DNA of 64,000 nt from an uncultured Bacteroidota bacterium (GTDB lineage: Bacteria; Bacteroidota; Bacteroidia; AKYH767-A; OLB10). The position numbers and the translations under genes are program-made. Below the pieces are notes generated by a model that saw only the letters and a list, made by a program, of their open reading frames with translations, did no database searches and was not told the DNA's origin. The DNA lies in contig CAADHD010000033.1 of the NCBI GenBank assembly GCA_900696575.1, forward strand, positions 1 through 64,000, in the 5' to 3' direction. Every line of letters begins with the position of its first letter. Within the stretch, counting starts at the first letter, position 1. Positions 37,495 through 48,900 of the stretch are shown here, piece by piece.

Positions 37495-38646
37495 ATGGGG
37501 CGAACAAAAATGAAACAGCGTAACACACAAAAACAAAAACTTTCCACTTTGACCAAAGGAATCATGGTGGCAGCCGGAGGTTCTATACTCGGCATGATGC
37601 TTTACTTCACTGTATTCTTTAACAGCGCTGATGTTGAAATCAGCAAAGCCGAAGAGCATGCACGCAGCATGATGGGTTATGAAATAACAGACGGAGAAGT
37701 ACTTGCTTCCTATAATTGGGAAACTGCAGATATCCTGAGAGCTGAAAATGGAATTGATGCAGCTTCCGTTAGCAAAACCGCACAGATAACTCCTCATGGA
37801 AAAGACGATTCGCAGGGACTATCTCCAATGGGAAAAGAACTGAACATGAAACTTGCTAAATCGAAAAAACTGAATCCCGAAGGTATAGATATCAGTTTTG
37901 ATTTCCGCAGGTTTGAAGATGACTGCGATTTTTATTCGCGCGGCAGTTATTTCAATTTCGGAATGCGCAAAGGAAAAATTGTCATTGCCTATAAAGTAAC
38001 CGATATGGACGGTTATATCACTCAGATAAACGAAAACACAAGTTACGAAATACCAAAAGACAAAGAATACAGAACCTATCGTTTTTCCTATGACCCGCAA
38101 AAGGGCAAAGCAGAAATAATGGTTAATGGTGTAACCGTGTGGAATAACACCAGCACTCCGCAGTCAGCCTTGACATGGAAAACATCTGATCAGGTAATTA
38201 TTGGCAGAGGCATGAAAGGTGATGGCAGCGAAATGGCCGTGCTTGATAACCTGATGGTGCGCTCTACACGAAATGTTAACCGTATGCCTGTTCATCTGCT
38301 AAGCTTTGAAGCAAAGGCAGAAAAAGATTATGTCATGATCCGATGGTTTACCGCAAAAGAAATCGAAACGGATACTTTTGTTGTGGAACGCTCTCTTAAC
38401 GGAACTCAATACGAAGAAATAGGCCGCGTTAAAGCTGCCGGTACCTCTACTACTCTGCAAGCTTATGCTTTAGTGGATAAAAACCCGGTGATTGACAAAC
38501 CGGCTTATTACCGTTTGGTACCCGCCAATAAAGCATTAAGAAGCATTACCGTTCCGGTTATCGGATATAAGTTCAGAAAAGATCATATTGAAAACCTGCC
38601 TGCCGAACAAGCAGAGGCTAAGTTTAAAGAAGACACTCAAAAATAA
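37495..38646 (+). CDS. Membrane-anchored protein with LamG-like and fibronectin-like domains
   Basis: A 383-residue protein with a basic N terminus and one membrane helix ([21 protein letters not shown], ~22-42). Residues ~80-250 form a LamG/concanavalin-like sandwich ([55 protein letters not shown]). Residues ~260-350 carry the fibronectin-like segment usually found just before T9SS sorting domains ([21 protein letters not shown]), but the sorting domain is absent and the C terminus is charged. ATG at 37495 or 37510. It ends the operon; a terminator follows. Confidence 0.75.
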   Translation: MGRTKMKQRNTQKQKLSTLTKGIMVAAGGSILGMMLYFTVFFNSADVEISKAEEHARSMMGYEITDGEVLASYNWETADILRAENGIDAASVSKTAQITPHGKDDSQGLSPMGKELNMKLAKSKKLNPEGIDISFDFRRFEDDCDFYSRGSYFNFGMRKGKIVIAYKVTDMDGYITQINENTSYEIPKDKEYRTYRFSYDPQKGKAEIMVNGVTVWNNTSTPQSALTWKTSDQVIIGRGMKGDGSEMAVLDNLMVRSTRNVNRMPVHLLSFEAKAEKDYVMIRWFTAKEIETDTFVVERSLNGTQYEEIGRVKAAGTSTTLQAYALVDKNPVIDKPAYYRLVPANKALRSITVPVIGYKFRKDHIENLPAEQAEAKFKEDTQK

Positions 38647-38670
38647 CAGTTCGATTTTTTGCATTGATAA

Positions 38671-38698
38671 AAGGAAGCTTCGGCTTCCTTTTTCTTTT
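38671..38698 (+). terminator. Rho-independent terminator
   Basis: AAGGAAGC (38671-38678), loop TTCG, GCTTCCTT (38683-38690), then TTTCTTTTT. A perfect 8-bp stem with a stable UUCG tetraloop, 25 bases after the stop at 38646. It closes the three-gene operon. Confidence 0.88.
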
Positions 38699-38709
38699 TC
38701 ATTTTTACA

Positions 38710-38717
38710 TACTTTTG
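38710..38717 (+). promoter_or_regulatory. -7 promoter element of mscL
   Basis: TACTTTTG is an exact TAnnTTTG match, 21 bases before the mscL ATG and just after the preceding terminator. Confidence 0.65.
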
Positions 38718-38738
38718 CCTCTGCAAAAAATAAATTTT

Positions 38739-39116
38739 ATGGGACTCGTAAAAGAATTCAAAGCCTTTGCCCTGAAAGGCAATGTACTTGATCTGGCAGT
38801 TGGTGTAATTATCGGAGCTGCCTTTGGCAAAATCGTTTCTGCTTTGGTTGACAACATTCTGATGCCCGTCATCGGCATCCTCATGCAGGGACAAAACTTC
38901 GCAGACCTTTCCGTAAAAGTAGGTGATGCTCAATTAAAGTATGGATTGTTTATTCAGAATATCATTGATTTTATAATTATCGCTTTTGTTTTATTCCTCA
39001 TCATCAAAGGAGCGAATAACATGAAAAAGAAAGAGGAAGCTGCTGCTGCACCTCCTCCCGGCCCTACTCCAACAGAAAAACTGCTGATGGAGATTCGCGA
39101 TTCACTGAAAAAATAA
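38739..39116 (+). CDS. mscL: Large-conductance mechanosensitive channel MscL
   Basis: A 125-residue channel subunit that opens under membrane tension to relieve hypo-osmotic shock. The family signature [20 protein letters not shown] with [14 protein letters not shown] forms the N-terminal amphipathic helix and TM1; TM2 is [16 protein letters not shown]; the C-terminal bundle ends [14 protein letters not shown]. Start at 38739 (MGLVKEF). The frame is open back to 38664, but that would run into the terminator. Confidence 0.96.
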   Translation: MGLVKEFKAFALKGNVLDLAVGVIIGAAFGKIVSALVDNILMPVIGILMQGQNFADLSVKVGDAQLKYGLFIQNIIDFIIIAFVLFLIIKGANNMKKKEEAAAAPPPGPTPTEKLLMEIRDSLKK

Positions 39117-39178
39117 TTTTCTATCCGCTGTTGCTTTTCCGATAATTCGGACTTTTATTCTATTGATTTATCTTTAAA

Positions 39179-40099
39179 ATGAAACATAACATGAAAAAAA
39201 CATTTATCCTTTTCGCATTCTTAATTTTCTCATTCAATTCTTATTCTCAGAATGACACCATCTGGCGCACAGGCGGTCTTTCTGCCTTAAACTTTAATCA
39301 GGTATCGCTTACCAACTGGGCAGCCGGTGGCGATAACTCCATTGGCGGAAATGCTTTATTGAATTTGTATGCCAACATGAAAAAAAACAAATGGGCATGG
39401 GATAATTCTCTCGATATGGCTATTGGCGGAGCGAAAATCGGTAAACAGGAATTCCGTAAAACGGACGATAAAATTGACTTAAATTCCAAAGTAGGTTATG
39501 ATGTAGGCAAGAATATTTATGTTACTTATCTCTTTGGTTTCAGAACACAATTTACCGAAGGTTTCAAATATGCCGATGATAACAGCCGTACACGTATCTC
39601 CAATTTTCTCACACCGGGCTACATGCTCAATTCGCTGGGTATTGACTGGAAACCGATGGAAGACCTTTCTGTTTTCATTTCACCGGTAACAGCCAAAACA
39701 ACCATTGTAAATGACCCGTTGCTTGTTAACCTTTCAGAGTTGGCCGGGGTACCGCTTTATGGAGTTGATCCCGGTAAAAAAATTAGAAACGAAGTTGGAG
39801 CTTTCTTTGTTGGAAAGTACAAAAAAACGCTCATGGAAAATGTTGTGTTCAGCACCAAACTGGAACTTTTCTCCAGCTACAATAACAATCCTCAGAACAT
39901 TGATATTAATTGGGAGAATATCATCTCTTTTAAAATTAACAAGTACATCAATGCTCTTATCATGACTCAGTTGCTCTATGATAACGATGTATTTGTTCCG
40001 AAAAACGATGTAAACGCTCCGGCAGGACCCGGTACTCAGTTTAAAGAAACCTTCGGAATTGGATTCTCTTATAAGTTTGACGGGGTTAGTATAAAGTAG
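39179..40099 (+). CDS. DUF3078 family outer-membrane protein
   Basis: A 306-residue protein with signal peptide MKKTFILFAFLIFSFNSYSQ. The start of the mature part, WRTGGLSALNFNQVSLTNWAAGGDNSIGG, is the DUF3078 signature as I recall it. Alternating aromatic strands (YVTYLFGFRTQF, AVFISPVTAK-like) and a C-terminal GIGFSYKFDGVSIK fit an outer-membrane barrel. Two ATGs are possible (39179, MKHNMKK; 39191, MKKTF). Role unknown. Confidence 0.85.
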   Translation: MKHNMKKTFILFAFLIFSFNSYSQNDTIWRTGGLSALNFNQVSLTNWAAGGDNSIGGNALLNLYANMKKNKWAWDNSLDMAIGGAKIGKQEFRKTDDKIDLNSKVGYDVGKNIYVTYLFGFRTQFTEGFKYADDNSRTRISNFLTPGYMLNSLGIDWKPMEDLSVFISPVTAKTTIVNDPLLVNLSELAGVPLYGVDPGKKIRNEVGAFFVGKYKKTLMENVVFSTKLELFSSYNNNPQNIDINWENIISFKINKYINALIMTQLLYDNDVFVPKNDVNAPAGPGTQFKETFGIGFSYKFDGVSIK

Positions 40100-40273
40100 C
40101 TTTTATTGCGTTTCCCATTATTGATGGATGACATTAATCATTACAAGATTAAATACAAATGCCATTTGAATTTAAGTCCGGTTAGCTTATAAATTGAAAA
40201 CTATCCCTTTCAATTGACTTTGGTCTTTAGTCCCAATACATGATAACAAATAACCCGTTTCCGCAAAAACCCG

Positions 40274-40281
40274 TAGGTTTG
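40274..40281 (+). promoter_or_regulatory. -7 promoter element of serC
   Basis: TAGGTTTG matches TAnnTTTG, 28 bases before the serC ATG. No -33 TTG at the usual distance. Confidence 0.55.
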
Positions 40282-40309
40282 TAAGCAGATTTTTAAACCT
40301 TCATCAGTC

Positions 40310-41374
40310 ATGAGAAAACATAATTTCGGAGCCGGGCCCGGCATTCTGCCCGAAAGCGCTTTACACAAAACCCGGGAAGCGATAATTGATTTTAACGGCA
40401 TAGGAATGGGTGTGATGGAAATTTCGCACCGCAGCAAAGAATTTGAAGCAGTACTTGATCGAACTAAATCCCTTGTGAAAGAATTGCTGAAAGTGCCGGA
40501 TACGCATGAGGTGCTTTTTCTGCAGGGTGGCGCCAGCCAGCAGTTTGCCATGATCCCGATGAATTTCCTGAAAACCAAAGCTGCTTATCTCGATCAGGGT
40601 GCATGGAGTTCAAAAGCTATTAAAGAAGCAAAAAACATTGGCGAGGTAGTGGTGCTGGCCTCCTCCAAGGATAAAAACTACTGTTATCAGCCTAAAGGAT
40701 ATTCCATTCCACAGGATGTTGATTACCTCCATATCTGTTCCAACGAAACCATACATGGCACACAGGTTAAAATATTTCCCTCCTCCCCTGTTCCGGTGAT
40801 TTGTGATATGAGCAGTGATATTTTTTCACGCCCAGTTGATGTTTCTAAGTTTGATGTAATCTATGCAGGCGCTCAGAAAAATATGGGTCCGTCAGGCGTT
40901 ACATTAGTCATTATCAGGAAAGATAAAGCCGGAACGCATGGAAAAAAATTACCGGCCATTTTTGATTACAAAACACATCTTGACAACAACTCTCTCTACA
41001 ATACACCACCAGTTGTCTCCATCCTCGTTTGTATGTACACACTTGAATGGCTGAAAGAACAGGGAGGAGTTGAAGGCATTGAAAAAATTAATAAGCAGAA
41101 AGCCGATTGGTTCTATGGCGAGGTGGACAGCAACCCGATGTTTTACGGAACTGCTGACAAAGAAGACCGCTCACCAATGAATGCCTGTTTCTTACTGAGC
41201 GACTCTTCACAGGACGAAGAATTTCTGCACGCAACCAAGAAAGCAAACATTGTAGGGATAAAAGGCCACCGCAGCGTTGGCGGATTCCGTGCATCCATGT
41301 ACAATGCCCTTCCTTTTGAAAGTGTAAAGATGCTGGTGGAAGTTATGAAAGAGTTTGCCAAGGTAAAATCATAA
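40310..41374 (+). CDS. serC: Phosphoserine aminotransferase
   Basis: A 354-residue PLP enzyme making phosphoserine in serine biosynthesis and also acting in pyridoxine biosynthesis in many bacteria. Motifs: HNFGAGPGILPESAL, GMGVMEISHRSKEFE, LFLQGGASQQFAMIP and the PLP lysine in VIYAGAQKNMGPSGVTL. Length matches the family. Serine made here could feed glyA at 19816, though the genes are unlinked. Confidence 0.97.
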   Translation: MRKHNFGAGPGILPESALHKTREAIIDFNGIGMGVMEISHRSKEFEAVLDRTKSLVKELLKVPDTHEVLFLQGGASQQFAMIPMNFLKTKAAYLDQGAWSSKAIKEAKNIGEVVVLASSKDKNYCYQPKGYSIPQDVDYLHICSNETIHGTQVKIFPSSPVPVICDMSSDIFSRPVDVSKFDVIYAGAQKNMGPSGVTLVIIRKDKAGTHGKKLPAIFDYKTHLDNNSLYNTPPVVSILVCMYTLEWLKEQGGVEGIEKINKQKADWFYGEVDSNPMFYGTADKEDRSPMNACFLLSDSSQDEEFLHATKKANIVGIKGHRSVGGFRASMYNALPFESVKMLVEVMKEFAKVKS

Positions 41375-41429
41375 ATAAGGGTGAGTGAGTTGAGGGAATG
41401 CAGAGCGTTTTGAATGTTGAATTTTAGTG

Positions 41430-42296
41430 ATGGAAAAAGTGACAACAGAACTTAAACCGGTTCGCAAGCCCGACTGGCTGCGCGTTAAACTTCCTATTGG
41501 TGAGGAGTACCGAAAAGTACGCGGATTGGTTGACAATTATAAACTGCATACCATCTGCGAAAGCGGCAATTGCCCAAATATGGGCGAATGCTGGGGAGCA
41601 GGAACGGCCACGTTTATGATTCTCGGTAATATCTGCACCCGCTCCTGCGGATTTTGTGCGGTTGCTACCGGAAGACCCAAAGCTGTGGATAAAGATGAAC
41701 CTAAGCGTGTTGCCGAATCGGTTAAGAAAATGGGAGTTAAGCATTGCGTTATTACTTCGGTTGATCGCGATGATTTGAAAGACGGTGGTTCTGTCATTTG
41801 GGCAGAAACCATTCGTGAAGTCAGAAAAATTTCGCCTGAAACTACACTTGAAACTTTGATTCCTGATTTTGCCGGCAAATGGGATAACCTTGAACGTGTG
41901 CTGAGTGAAAGACCCGAAGTAGTTTCCCATAATCTTGAAACCGTAAGAAGGCTAACTAAAAAAGTACGTGTACAGGCTAAGTACGACCGCAGCCTTGAAG
42001 CATTACACAGAATTCATCTTGCAGGCCTGAGAACAAAATCAGGAGTGATGCTGGGCTTAGGCGAAGAAAAAGACGAAGTGCTTCAGACCTTGGAAGATTT
42101 ACTTCGCAACGGAGTACAAATACTCACTCTCGGCCAATACCTGCAGCCAACCAAACAACATTTGCCGGTAGCCGAGTTTATCCATCCTGATGTTTTTGCT
42201 CAATACAAAAGCATCGGTTTACAGATGGGCTTCAGGTATGTGGAAAGCGGCCCGCTGGTGCGAAGCAGCTATCATGCAGAGCGGCATCTGTACTGA
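41430..42296 (+). CDS. lipA: Lipoyl synthase
   Basis: A 288-residue radical SAM enzyme inserting two sulfurs into protein-bound octanoyl groups. The auxiliary cluster motif [12 protein letters not shown] (C-x4-C-x5-C), the radical SAM motif CTRSCGFC (C-x3-C-x2-C) and the terminal RSSYHAE ligand motif are all intact. Start at the ATG at 41430; a GTG sits immediately before it. It supplies lipoyl groups for 2-oxoacid dehydrogenases such as the E1 partner complex encoded at 23506. Confidence 0.97.
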   Translation: MEKVTTELKPVRKPDWLRVKLPIGEEYRKVRGLVDNYKLHTICESGNCPNMGECWGAGTATFMILGNICTRSCGFCAVATGRPKAVDKDEPKRVAESVKKMGVKHCVITSVDRDDLKDGGSVIWAETIREVRKISPETTLETLIPDFAGKWDNLERVLSERPEVVSHNLETVRRLTKKVRVQAKYDRSLEALHRIHLAGLRTKSGVMLGLGEEKDEVLQTLEDLLRNGVQILTLGQYLQPTKQHLPVAEFIHPDVFAQYKSIGLQMGFRYVESGPLVRSSYHAERHLY

Positions 42297-42347
42297 TTAT
42301 CATTTCTTCACATTGTTTTTATTCATTTGCCATTAAACAATAAGAAC

Positions 42348-43352
42348 ATGATACGCATTGCCATAAATGGATTCGGACGAATTGGAAGAACGGTTTTTAA
42401 AATTTTATCTGTCGGCAGCGATGCCGAGGTAGTTGCTGTTAATGACCTTACCGACCCTGCTACGCTCGCTCATCTGCTTAAATACGATTCGGTTCACGGC
42501 AGATTTAATGCCCGTATTGCTGCTTCTTCCAATGCTATTATTCTTGATGGTAAATCCATTCCTGTTTATTCGGAAAAAGATCCGTCTCAATTGCCCTGGA
42601 GAGAATTAAAGGTGGATGTGGTGATTGAATCAACCGGAAAATTTACGGATGCAGCAAAAGCAAAAGCACACATTGATGCAGGCGCATCATTTGTAATCAT
42701 TTCTGCTCCGGCAAAAGGAGAGGTAAAGACTATTGTTCCGGGAGTAAATGAAAGCGTACTCGATGGCAGCGAACAGATTATCAGTTGCGCTTCATGCACC
42801 ACCAATAATGCAGCCCCCATGATTCAACTTCTTGACGAAAACTGGGGTATTGAATCGGCACACATTACCACCGTGCATGCTTACACTGGTGATCAGAACC
42901 TGCACGATGCCCCGCATAAAGATCTAAGGCGCGCACGTGCTGCTGCTCATTCCATTATTCCAACAACTACAGGCGCTGCCAAAGCCGTAACAGCCGTTTT
43001 TCCGCATCTGGAAGGAAAGCTGGGCGGTGCCGGAATCCGGGTGCCGGTTATCAGCGGTTCACTGACCGATATTACCTGCATCCTGAAAAAAGAAACAACT
43101 GTTGAGCAGATTAACGAAACCTTCCGCCAGGCGGCTAAAGGAAAATTCAAATCCATTCTGGAATACACCGAAGACCCGATAGTTTCTGTTGATATTATCA
43201 GCAACCCTCACTCATGCATTTTTGATGCTAAGCTTACTTCCGTTCTCGGCAGGATGGTTAAGGTTGTTGGTTGGTATGACAATGAGATGGGGTACTCTCA
43301 CCGCATTTCCGAACTTGCCGTACGTGTTGGTCAAAAAGTTTTTTCGAATTAA
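42348..43352 (+). CDS. gapA: Glyceraldehyde-3-phosphate dehydrogenase
   Basis: A 334-residue glycolytic enzyme. NAD-binding MIRIAINGFGRIGRT, catalytic cysteine in SCASCTTNNAAP, TVHAYTGDQNLHDAPHKDLRRARAA and the C-terminal WYDNEMGYSHR are present. The ATG at 42348 gives the standard N terminus; an in-frame TTG lies 21 bases upstream. Its stop abuts the stop of convergent aroC with no gap. Confidence 0.98.
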   Translation: MIRIAINGFGRIGRTVFKILSVGSDAEVVAVNDLTDPATLAHLLKYDSVHGRFNARIAASSNAIILDGKSIPVYSEKDPSQLPWRELKVDVVIESTGKFTDAAKAKAHIDAGASFVIISAPAKGEVKTIVPGVNESVLDGSEQIISCASCTTNNAAPMIQLLDENWGIESAHITTVHAYTGDQNLHDAPHKDLRRARAAAHSIIPTTTGAAKAVTAVFPHLEGKLGGAGIRVPVISGSLTDITCILKKETTVEQINETFRQAAKGKFKSILEYTEDPIVSVDIISNPHSCIFDAKLTSVLGRMVKVVGWYDNEMGYSHRISELAVRVGQKVFSN

Positions 43353-44438
43353 TCAGTACAATTTATCCGTCCGCATGCGCAGCCAGTGATCAGCTAAAAC
43401 AATGGCTGTCATGGCTTCCACCACAATCACCGCACGCGGAATAACACAGGGGTCGTGACGGCCTTCTATTTTAACTTCTGCTATCTCTCCTTTTTGATTT
43501 ATCGTTTGCTGCGGTTTCAGAATACTCGATACCGGCTTAAATGCTGCTCTGAAATTTATTTCCATTCCATTACTGATGCCGCCTTGTATGCCGCCAGAAT
43601 GATTGGTTCTTGTCCTTACATTCCCTTTTTCATCCGTAAAAAACTCATCATTATTTTCAGACCCTTTTCGGGTTATACCTTCAAATCCGCTTCCGTATTC
43701 AAACCCGTGTACAGAAGGGATACTCATTATAGCCTTGGCCAAATCAGCCTGAAGTTTATCAAACACCGGCTGGCCTAAACCGGAAGGACAATTTCTAACA
43801 ATACAACAGACAATGCCGCCAAGCGTATCACCCTCTGCTTTCGCTTTTTCAATTTCCTGTTTCATCAGTGCAGCAGTTGTTTCATCAGGACAGCGCACCT
43901 CATTCGAAAAACGGTTATTCAATTCCTTCTGCGTTGCGTCACGGTTCATTTTAATTTTTCCGATAGCATCGGTAAAAGCATAAATCTCAACTCCTGCCGT
44001 ATTCAATAATTGTTTTGCCATTGCGCCTGCTATTACGCGCGCTGCCGTTTCGCGTGCCGATGACCGTCCGCCTCCGCGGTAATCCCTGATGCCGTATTTC
44101 TGCTGATAAGCATAATCAGCATGTGACGGACGGAAAACATCTTTCAACGATTCATAATCTTTTGAGCGGGCATCTTTATTAAAAATCAAAGCAGCAATGG
44201 GCGCCCCTGTGGTTACACCATCAAACAAGCCTGAAAGTATTTCAACTTTATCTTCTTCTTTTCGTTGGGTGGTTATGGTGGATAGGCCGGGTTTTCTTTT
44301 ATCCAGCTCCGACTGAATAAAATCAATATCTGCTTTTAAACCTGCCGGGCAACCGTCAATGACAACACCGATGGCAGCACCATGCGATTCGCCAAACGTG
44401 GTGATGCGGAATAAGGTACCGAAAGTGTTGCCGGGCAT
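43353..44438 (-). CDS. aroC: Chorismate synthase
   Basis: A 361-residue FMN-dependent enzyme for the last shikimate step. Motifs: TFGESHGAAIGVVIDGCPAG, the signature YRGGGRSSARETAARV, and GFEYGSGFEG. Length matches the family. A TATCTTCG box (one mismatch to TAnnTTTG) lies about 20 bases upstream of the ATG. It is divergent from the MFS gene at 44509. Confidence 0.98.
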   Translation of the reverse strand: MPGNTFGTLFRITTFGESHGAAIGVVIDGCPAGLKADIDFIQSELDKRKPGLSTITTQRKEEDKVEILSGLFDGVTTGAPIAALIFNKDARSKDYESLKDVFRPSHADYAYQQKYGIRDYRGGGRSSARETAARVIAGAMAKQLLNTAGVEIYAFTDAIGKIKMNRDATQKELNNRFSNEVRCPDETTAALMKQEIEKAKAEGDTLGGIVCCIVRNCPSGLGQPVFDKLQADLAKAIMSIPSVHGFEYGSGFEGITRKGSENNDEFFTDEKGNVRTRTNHSGGIQGGISNGMEINFRAAFKPVSSILKPQQTINQKGEIAEVKIEGRHDPCVIPRAVIVVEAMTAIVLADHWLRMRTDKLY

Positions 44439-44508
44439 AAATGTTAATCAGTGTGCGAAGATAGAGATGGTAAGTAACCTCATCCGATCGCTTTATTTTT
44501 ACCGTGAA

Positions 44509-45690
44509 ATGAAATACCTCACCCGCTCTGTATGGATTTTATCAATCGTTAGTTTACTAACTGATACAGCCAGTGAAATGCTGTATCCTGTCATGCCGCT
44601 CTATCTGAAAAGCATCGGCTTTTCCATCGTCTTAATCGGAGTACTGGAAGGAATTGCCGAAGCGACAGCCGGATTGAGCAAAGGCTATTTCGGAAACCTA
44701 TCTGATATAAAAGGCAAACGTGTTCCGTTTATACAGGCTGGTTATGCCCTCAGCGCCATTTCAAAACCCCTGATGGCGGTATTTATTTATCCTCTTTGGG
44801 TATTTTTTGCAAGAACCATTGACCGATTAGGAAAAGGATTGCGAACTGGAGCAAGAGATGCCTTACTTTCGGATGAAGCATCAACAGAAAACAAAGCAAA
44901 AGTTTTCGGCTTTCACCGCTCTATGGATACATTGGGTGCTGTTATCGGACCTGCTTTTGCCCTGCTTTATCTCTATTTCAATCCCGAAAATTATAAAACA
45001 CTTTTCTTCATTGCTTTTGTACCGGGCTTGATGGCTGTCTTAGCCACTTTATTACTTAAAGAGAAAAAGAAGAAGATAGCTGAGAAAAAACAATCCGTTC
45101 ACTTTTTCGAATTCCTCCATTATTGGAAGCAAAGCCCGGTTCGGTATCGAAAACTGATTATTGGCTTGCTGGCATTTACATTGTTCAACAGCTCAGATAT
45201 ATTCCTTCTGCTGAAAGCAAAACAATCAGGTTTGAATGATACCATGCTCATCGGTGTTTACATTTTCTACAATCTAATTTATGCATTGTTTGCCTTTCCG
45301 CTCGGCATCATGGCAGACAGAATCGGGCTTAAGAAAATGTTTCTTGCCGGACTGCTTTTATTTTCCGCAGTTTATTTCGGCATGTCATCAACCGGAAACA
45401 CAACGATGTACTTCGTTTTGTTTTTTCTGTATGGCATTTATGCTGCCGCCACCGAAGGAATTTCAAAAGCATGGATCAGTAACATTACCGAAAGACAAGA
45501 TACGGCTACAGCCATCGGTATGTATTCATCGTTTCAAAGCCTCTGCACCATGCTGGCCAGTTCGCTTGCCGGTTTGATCTGGTTTAAGTTTGGCGCTGCT
45601 GCTATGTTTATGATAACCGGTTCTGCAGTAATGTTAATTGTTCTTTACTTCGCTGTTATCATTAAAGAACAACAGGTCAGCAATACCTGA
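44509..45690 (+). CDS. MFS transporter
   Basis: A 393-residue, 10-12 helix membrane protein. The N-terminal LLTDTASEMLYPVMPLYLKSIGFS and the loop GNLSDIKGKRVPFI (MFS G-x-x-x-D-x-x-G-x-K-type motif between TM2 and TM3) are visible, with a second-half counterpart GIMADRIGLKKMFLAG. Substrate unknown; drug or small-metabolite export is common for this type. The ATG at 44509 is chosen; the open frame to 44359 overlaps aroC. Confidence 0.88.
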   Translation: MKYLTRSVWILSIVSLLTDTASEMLYPVMPLYLKSIGFSIVLIGVLEGIAEATAGLSKGYFGNLSDIKGKRVPFIQAGYALSAISKPLMAVFIYPLWVFFARTIDRLGKGLRTGARDALLSDEASTENKAKVFGFHRSMDTLGAVIGPAFALLYLYFNPENYKTLFFIAFVPGLMAVLATLLLKEKKKKIAEKKQSVHFFEFLHYWKQSPVRYRKLIIGLLAFTLFNSSDIFLLLKAKQSGLNDTMLIGVYIFYNLIYALFAFPLGIMADRIGLKKMFLAGLLLFSAVYFGMSSTGNTTMYFVLFFLYGIYAAATEGISKAWISNITERQDTATAIGMYSSFQSLCTMLASSLAGLIWFKFGAAAMFMITGSAVMLIVLYFAVIIKEQQVSNT

Positions 45691-45905
45691 TCAACTTTCA
45701 TCGTAAACTTTTTGTCACTTTTCCTGTGATTGGTACTTCTTCACCAACCGGCACATTTTACATTGCACTTTATGCTATCTCATACTGTCTTTCCTCCTCG
45801 GCAATATCCCATCGTTGTGCTTAACATTATTTTTCGATTCAAAATAGTTTACATTAAAGGAAGCATCAGGCAGTTGTTTTGCGTCTATGCATCAACAGCC
45901 TTATC

Positions 45906-48900
45906 ATGAAAATCTTACTGGCCTCTGCCCTGCTGCTTGTTTTTACTTCAATGCTGCAGGCACAAAATAAAAAAGCAAAGCAACTTCCGCAGGTCAAAAA
46001 CAAACCTCAGCCTGCCGCTGCCGGTTGTGCAGCATCTGTTGCCGCTGCCGAGCTTGACATTAATAATGTACGGGCTATGGTATTGGCCGGTGGCGATATG
46101 TGGTGGGATCTGGCAACCGCTCAATACGAAATTCCGAAAGGCTCCGGCAAAACTTCCATATTCAATGGCGCCATTTGGATTGCCGGCATTGATGGCAACG
46201 GTCAAATAAAAGCGGCTGCACAAACTTACAGGCAGCAAGCAGGCAATGATTTCTGGACAGGCCCTATTGATACTGCTAACCTTACCATTTCTACGGAACG
46301 TTGCATCAAGTTCGACCTCCATTTTAAAATCACCAGAAAGGAAGTAAAAGAGTTTAGCAGTGCGGGTAACTATTCCGATGCTCCCGAAATAATCCGCACA
46401 TGGCCGGGCAATGGCAATTATACTTCGGGCAATGAAGCCCGCTACCTCGCTCCTTTTATTGATACCGACCTTGACGGTATTTATGATTACACCAAAGGCG
46501 ATTATCCGGGTTATTCATTAAATGGAGATTATCCTTTCAGCATCGTTACGGGAACTGACTTTAAAAAATTCCATTGTAACCATTACTTGTTTGGCGATCA
46601 AACACTGTGGTGGGTCTTTAATGATGTGGGAAACAACAAAACCGAAACGGATTCGGATCCTATTGGTCTTGAAATACGCGCACAGGCTTTTGCCTTTAAA
46701 GCGCCTGATGAAATAAATGACATGACTTTCTATCAGTTTCAGATCATCAACCGCTCAACGCTTGCTTTTAATGATGTTTATTTCTGTCAATGGACTGACC
46801 CCGATCTTGGAAAATATGATGACGACTATGTGGGATGCGATGTACCACGCGGACTGGGATATTGCTATAATGGCGATAATGATGATGAAGGCATTGCTGG
46901 TTATGGTCTTATCCCGCCTGCTGTGGGCATTGATTTTCTGCAAGGGACCGATGCCATTACAGGTAACCTGAGGGATGACGATTTTGACGGCTGTGCTGAC
47001 TGTACATTCATTGTAAATGCAAATGGCGATACTGTTGTTATTGCTGATACAGACCTTCCCGAGAGAAACGGTCTTACTAAATTCAAATTCTATGAAGGGA
47101 GTTTTTCTGTAACCGGTAATCCACAGAGCCTTATCCAATACTTTTACTATACCAGAGGTTTATGGCTGGATGGAAGCCCTCAGACTTATGGAGGAAATGG
47201 ATCTGGCGGACAATATCCATGCGATTATATGTTTCCCGGTAAAACCGATCCGATTTATTATCCATTGTTAGGAGAATGGAGCGAACCAAACGCAGGCAAT
47301 GCTGCGGGCGACAGGCGTTTTATTCCTTCTACCGGCCCGTTTCACATGGCGCCCGGCAGCGTACATTATATCATTACCGGTGTCATTTGGGCGCGTGCCG
47401 ATTCGGGTAATCAATACTCATCCTTACAAAAACTTCTATATGCCGATGATAAAGCGCAGGCATTATTCAATAATTGTTTTCAAACTATTGAAGGCCCTGA
47501 TGCACCCGATCTTGCTATCCGCGAACTGAATAAAGAAATAATCATCTCTCTTGAAAACACTTTTGATTCACGAACAGAATTGTACAGGCAGAAAGACCCG
47601 ACTATAGTTTCGGTTAACGGTCAGCCTGTACCTGATTCTCTGAAATACTTCGTGTTTGAAGGTTATCAGGTTTTTCAACTGAAAGATGCCTCGGTAACAA
47701 TTGCTGAATTAAAAAATCCCGACCGTGCAAGGCTTGTTTTACAATGTGACATTAAAAACGGAGTAAGCAAATTAGTCAATCATTATTACAACTCTGAAAT
47801 TGGCGCGGCTGTGCCTGCAGAGGAAGCAAACGGAAAAGATGCAGGCATTGTTCACACATTACGTCTTACCAAAGATATGTTTGCCAGCGGAGCCAATGAC
47901 CTGGTTAATCATAAAACGTATTACTTCATGGCCATTTCTTATGCCTACAATAATTTCTCACCATTCAATCCTTTCCATCCCGATTCACTGCAGGGGCAGC
48001 GCACCCCTTACAAAGCGGGTATTAATAATGTGAAAGTGTATTCAGCCGTTCCGCATCCTTATCAGCCCGAAGCAGCAGGACTTATCCTTAACAGCAGCTA
48101 CGGCAACGGCCCACGTATTCAACGGATAGAAGGTCAAGGAAATGGCGGCAATGTGATTGACTTAACCGATGAATCCATTGCTGAAATTCTTCAAAACAAT
48201 ATCGCATACAACCCCGTTTACAAACCTGCTTACGGGCCTGTTGGAGTTAAACTGTATGACCCGGTTATGGTTTCTGATGGAAGATTTGAAATACGATTGA
48301 ATGGTGTGGATGATAACTCTGCCTGGAGTATGAAAGAATTAAACAGCAGCATTACTGCCAACGCTGATTACACACTTGGTTATGCCAACGAACAATTGAT
48401 GAAAGGCGCTGATTTCAGCTGGGGATTGTCAGTTAAAATCAATAACGTAATTGAAGCCGGAAAACCCGGAGCCGTTAACAATGCTTTTCTTGAAGCCACC
48501 ATTCAGTACAGCGACAATGCGCAACGTTGGTTAACGGGAGTGAAAGATGTGGATGGTGTAAGTCCTGAAAACTGGATTCGCAGCGGGATTAATGTTGTAT
48601 CGCCATCCAATCCGCAAGGCGATTATCCCGGTATAGATGATGAACAGGTGTATGAAAAAGTGCTTGACGGTATATGGGCTCCGTTCAAGTTGGCTGCAAT
48701 TGCCAATCCTGCCGAACCACATTTTCCACGTACCAGTGTAATTGCTTCTGCCATACCAATCATTCAGCTTTCGCCAACTGCAAATTCAAAAACAGGAATT
48801 GCCAGTGTAGATATTGTCATTACTCCCGATAAATCAAAATGGAGCCGTGCTGCAGTTATCGAGATTGGCGCTGATCAAAGCAGAACCATTGGTAATGCCA

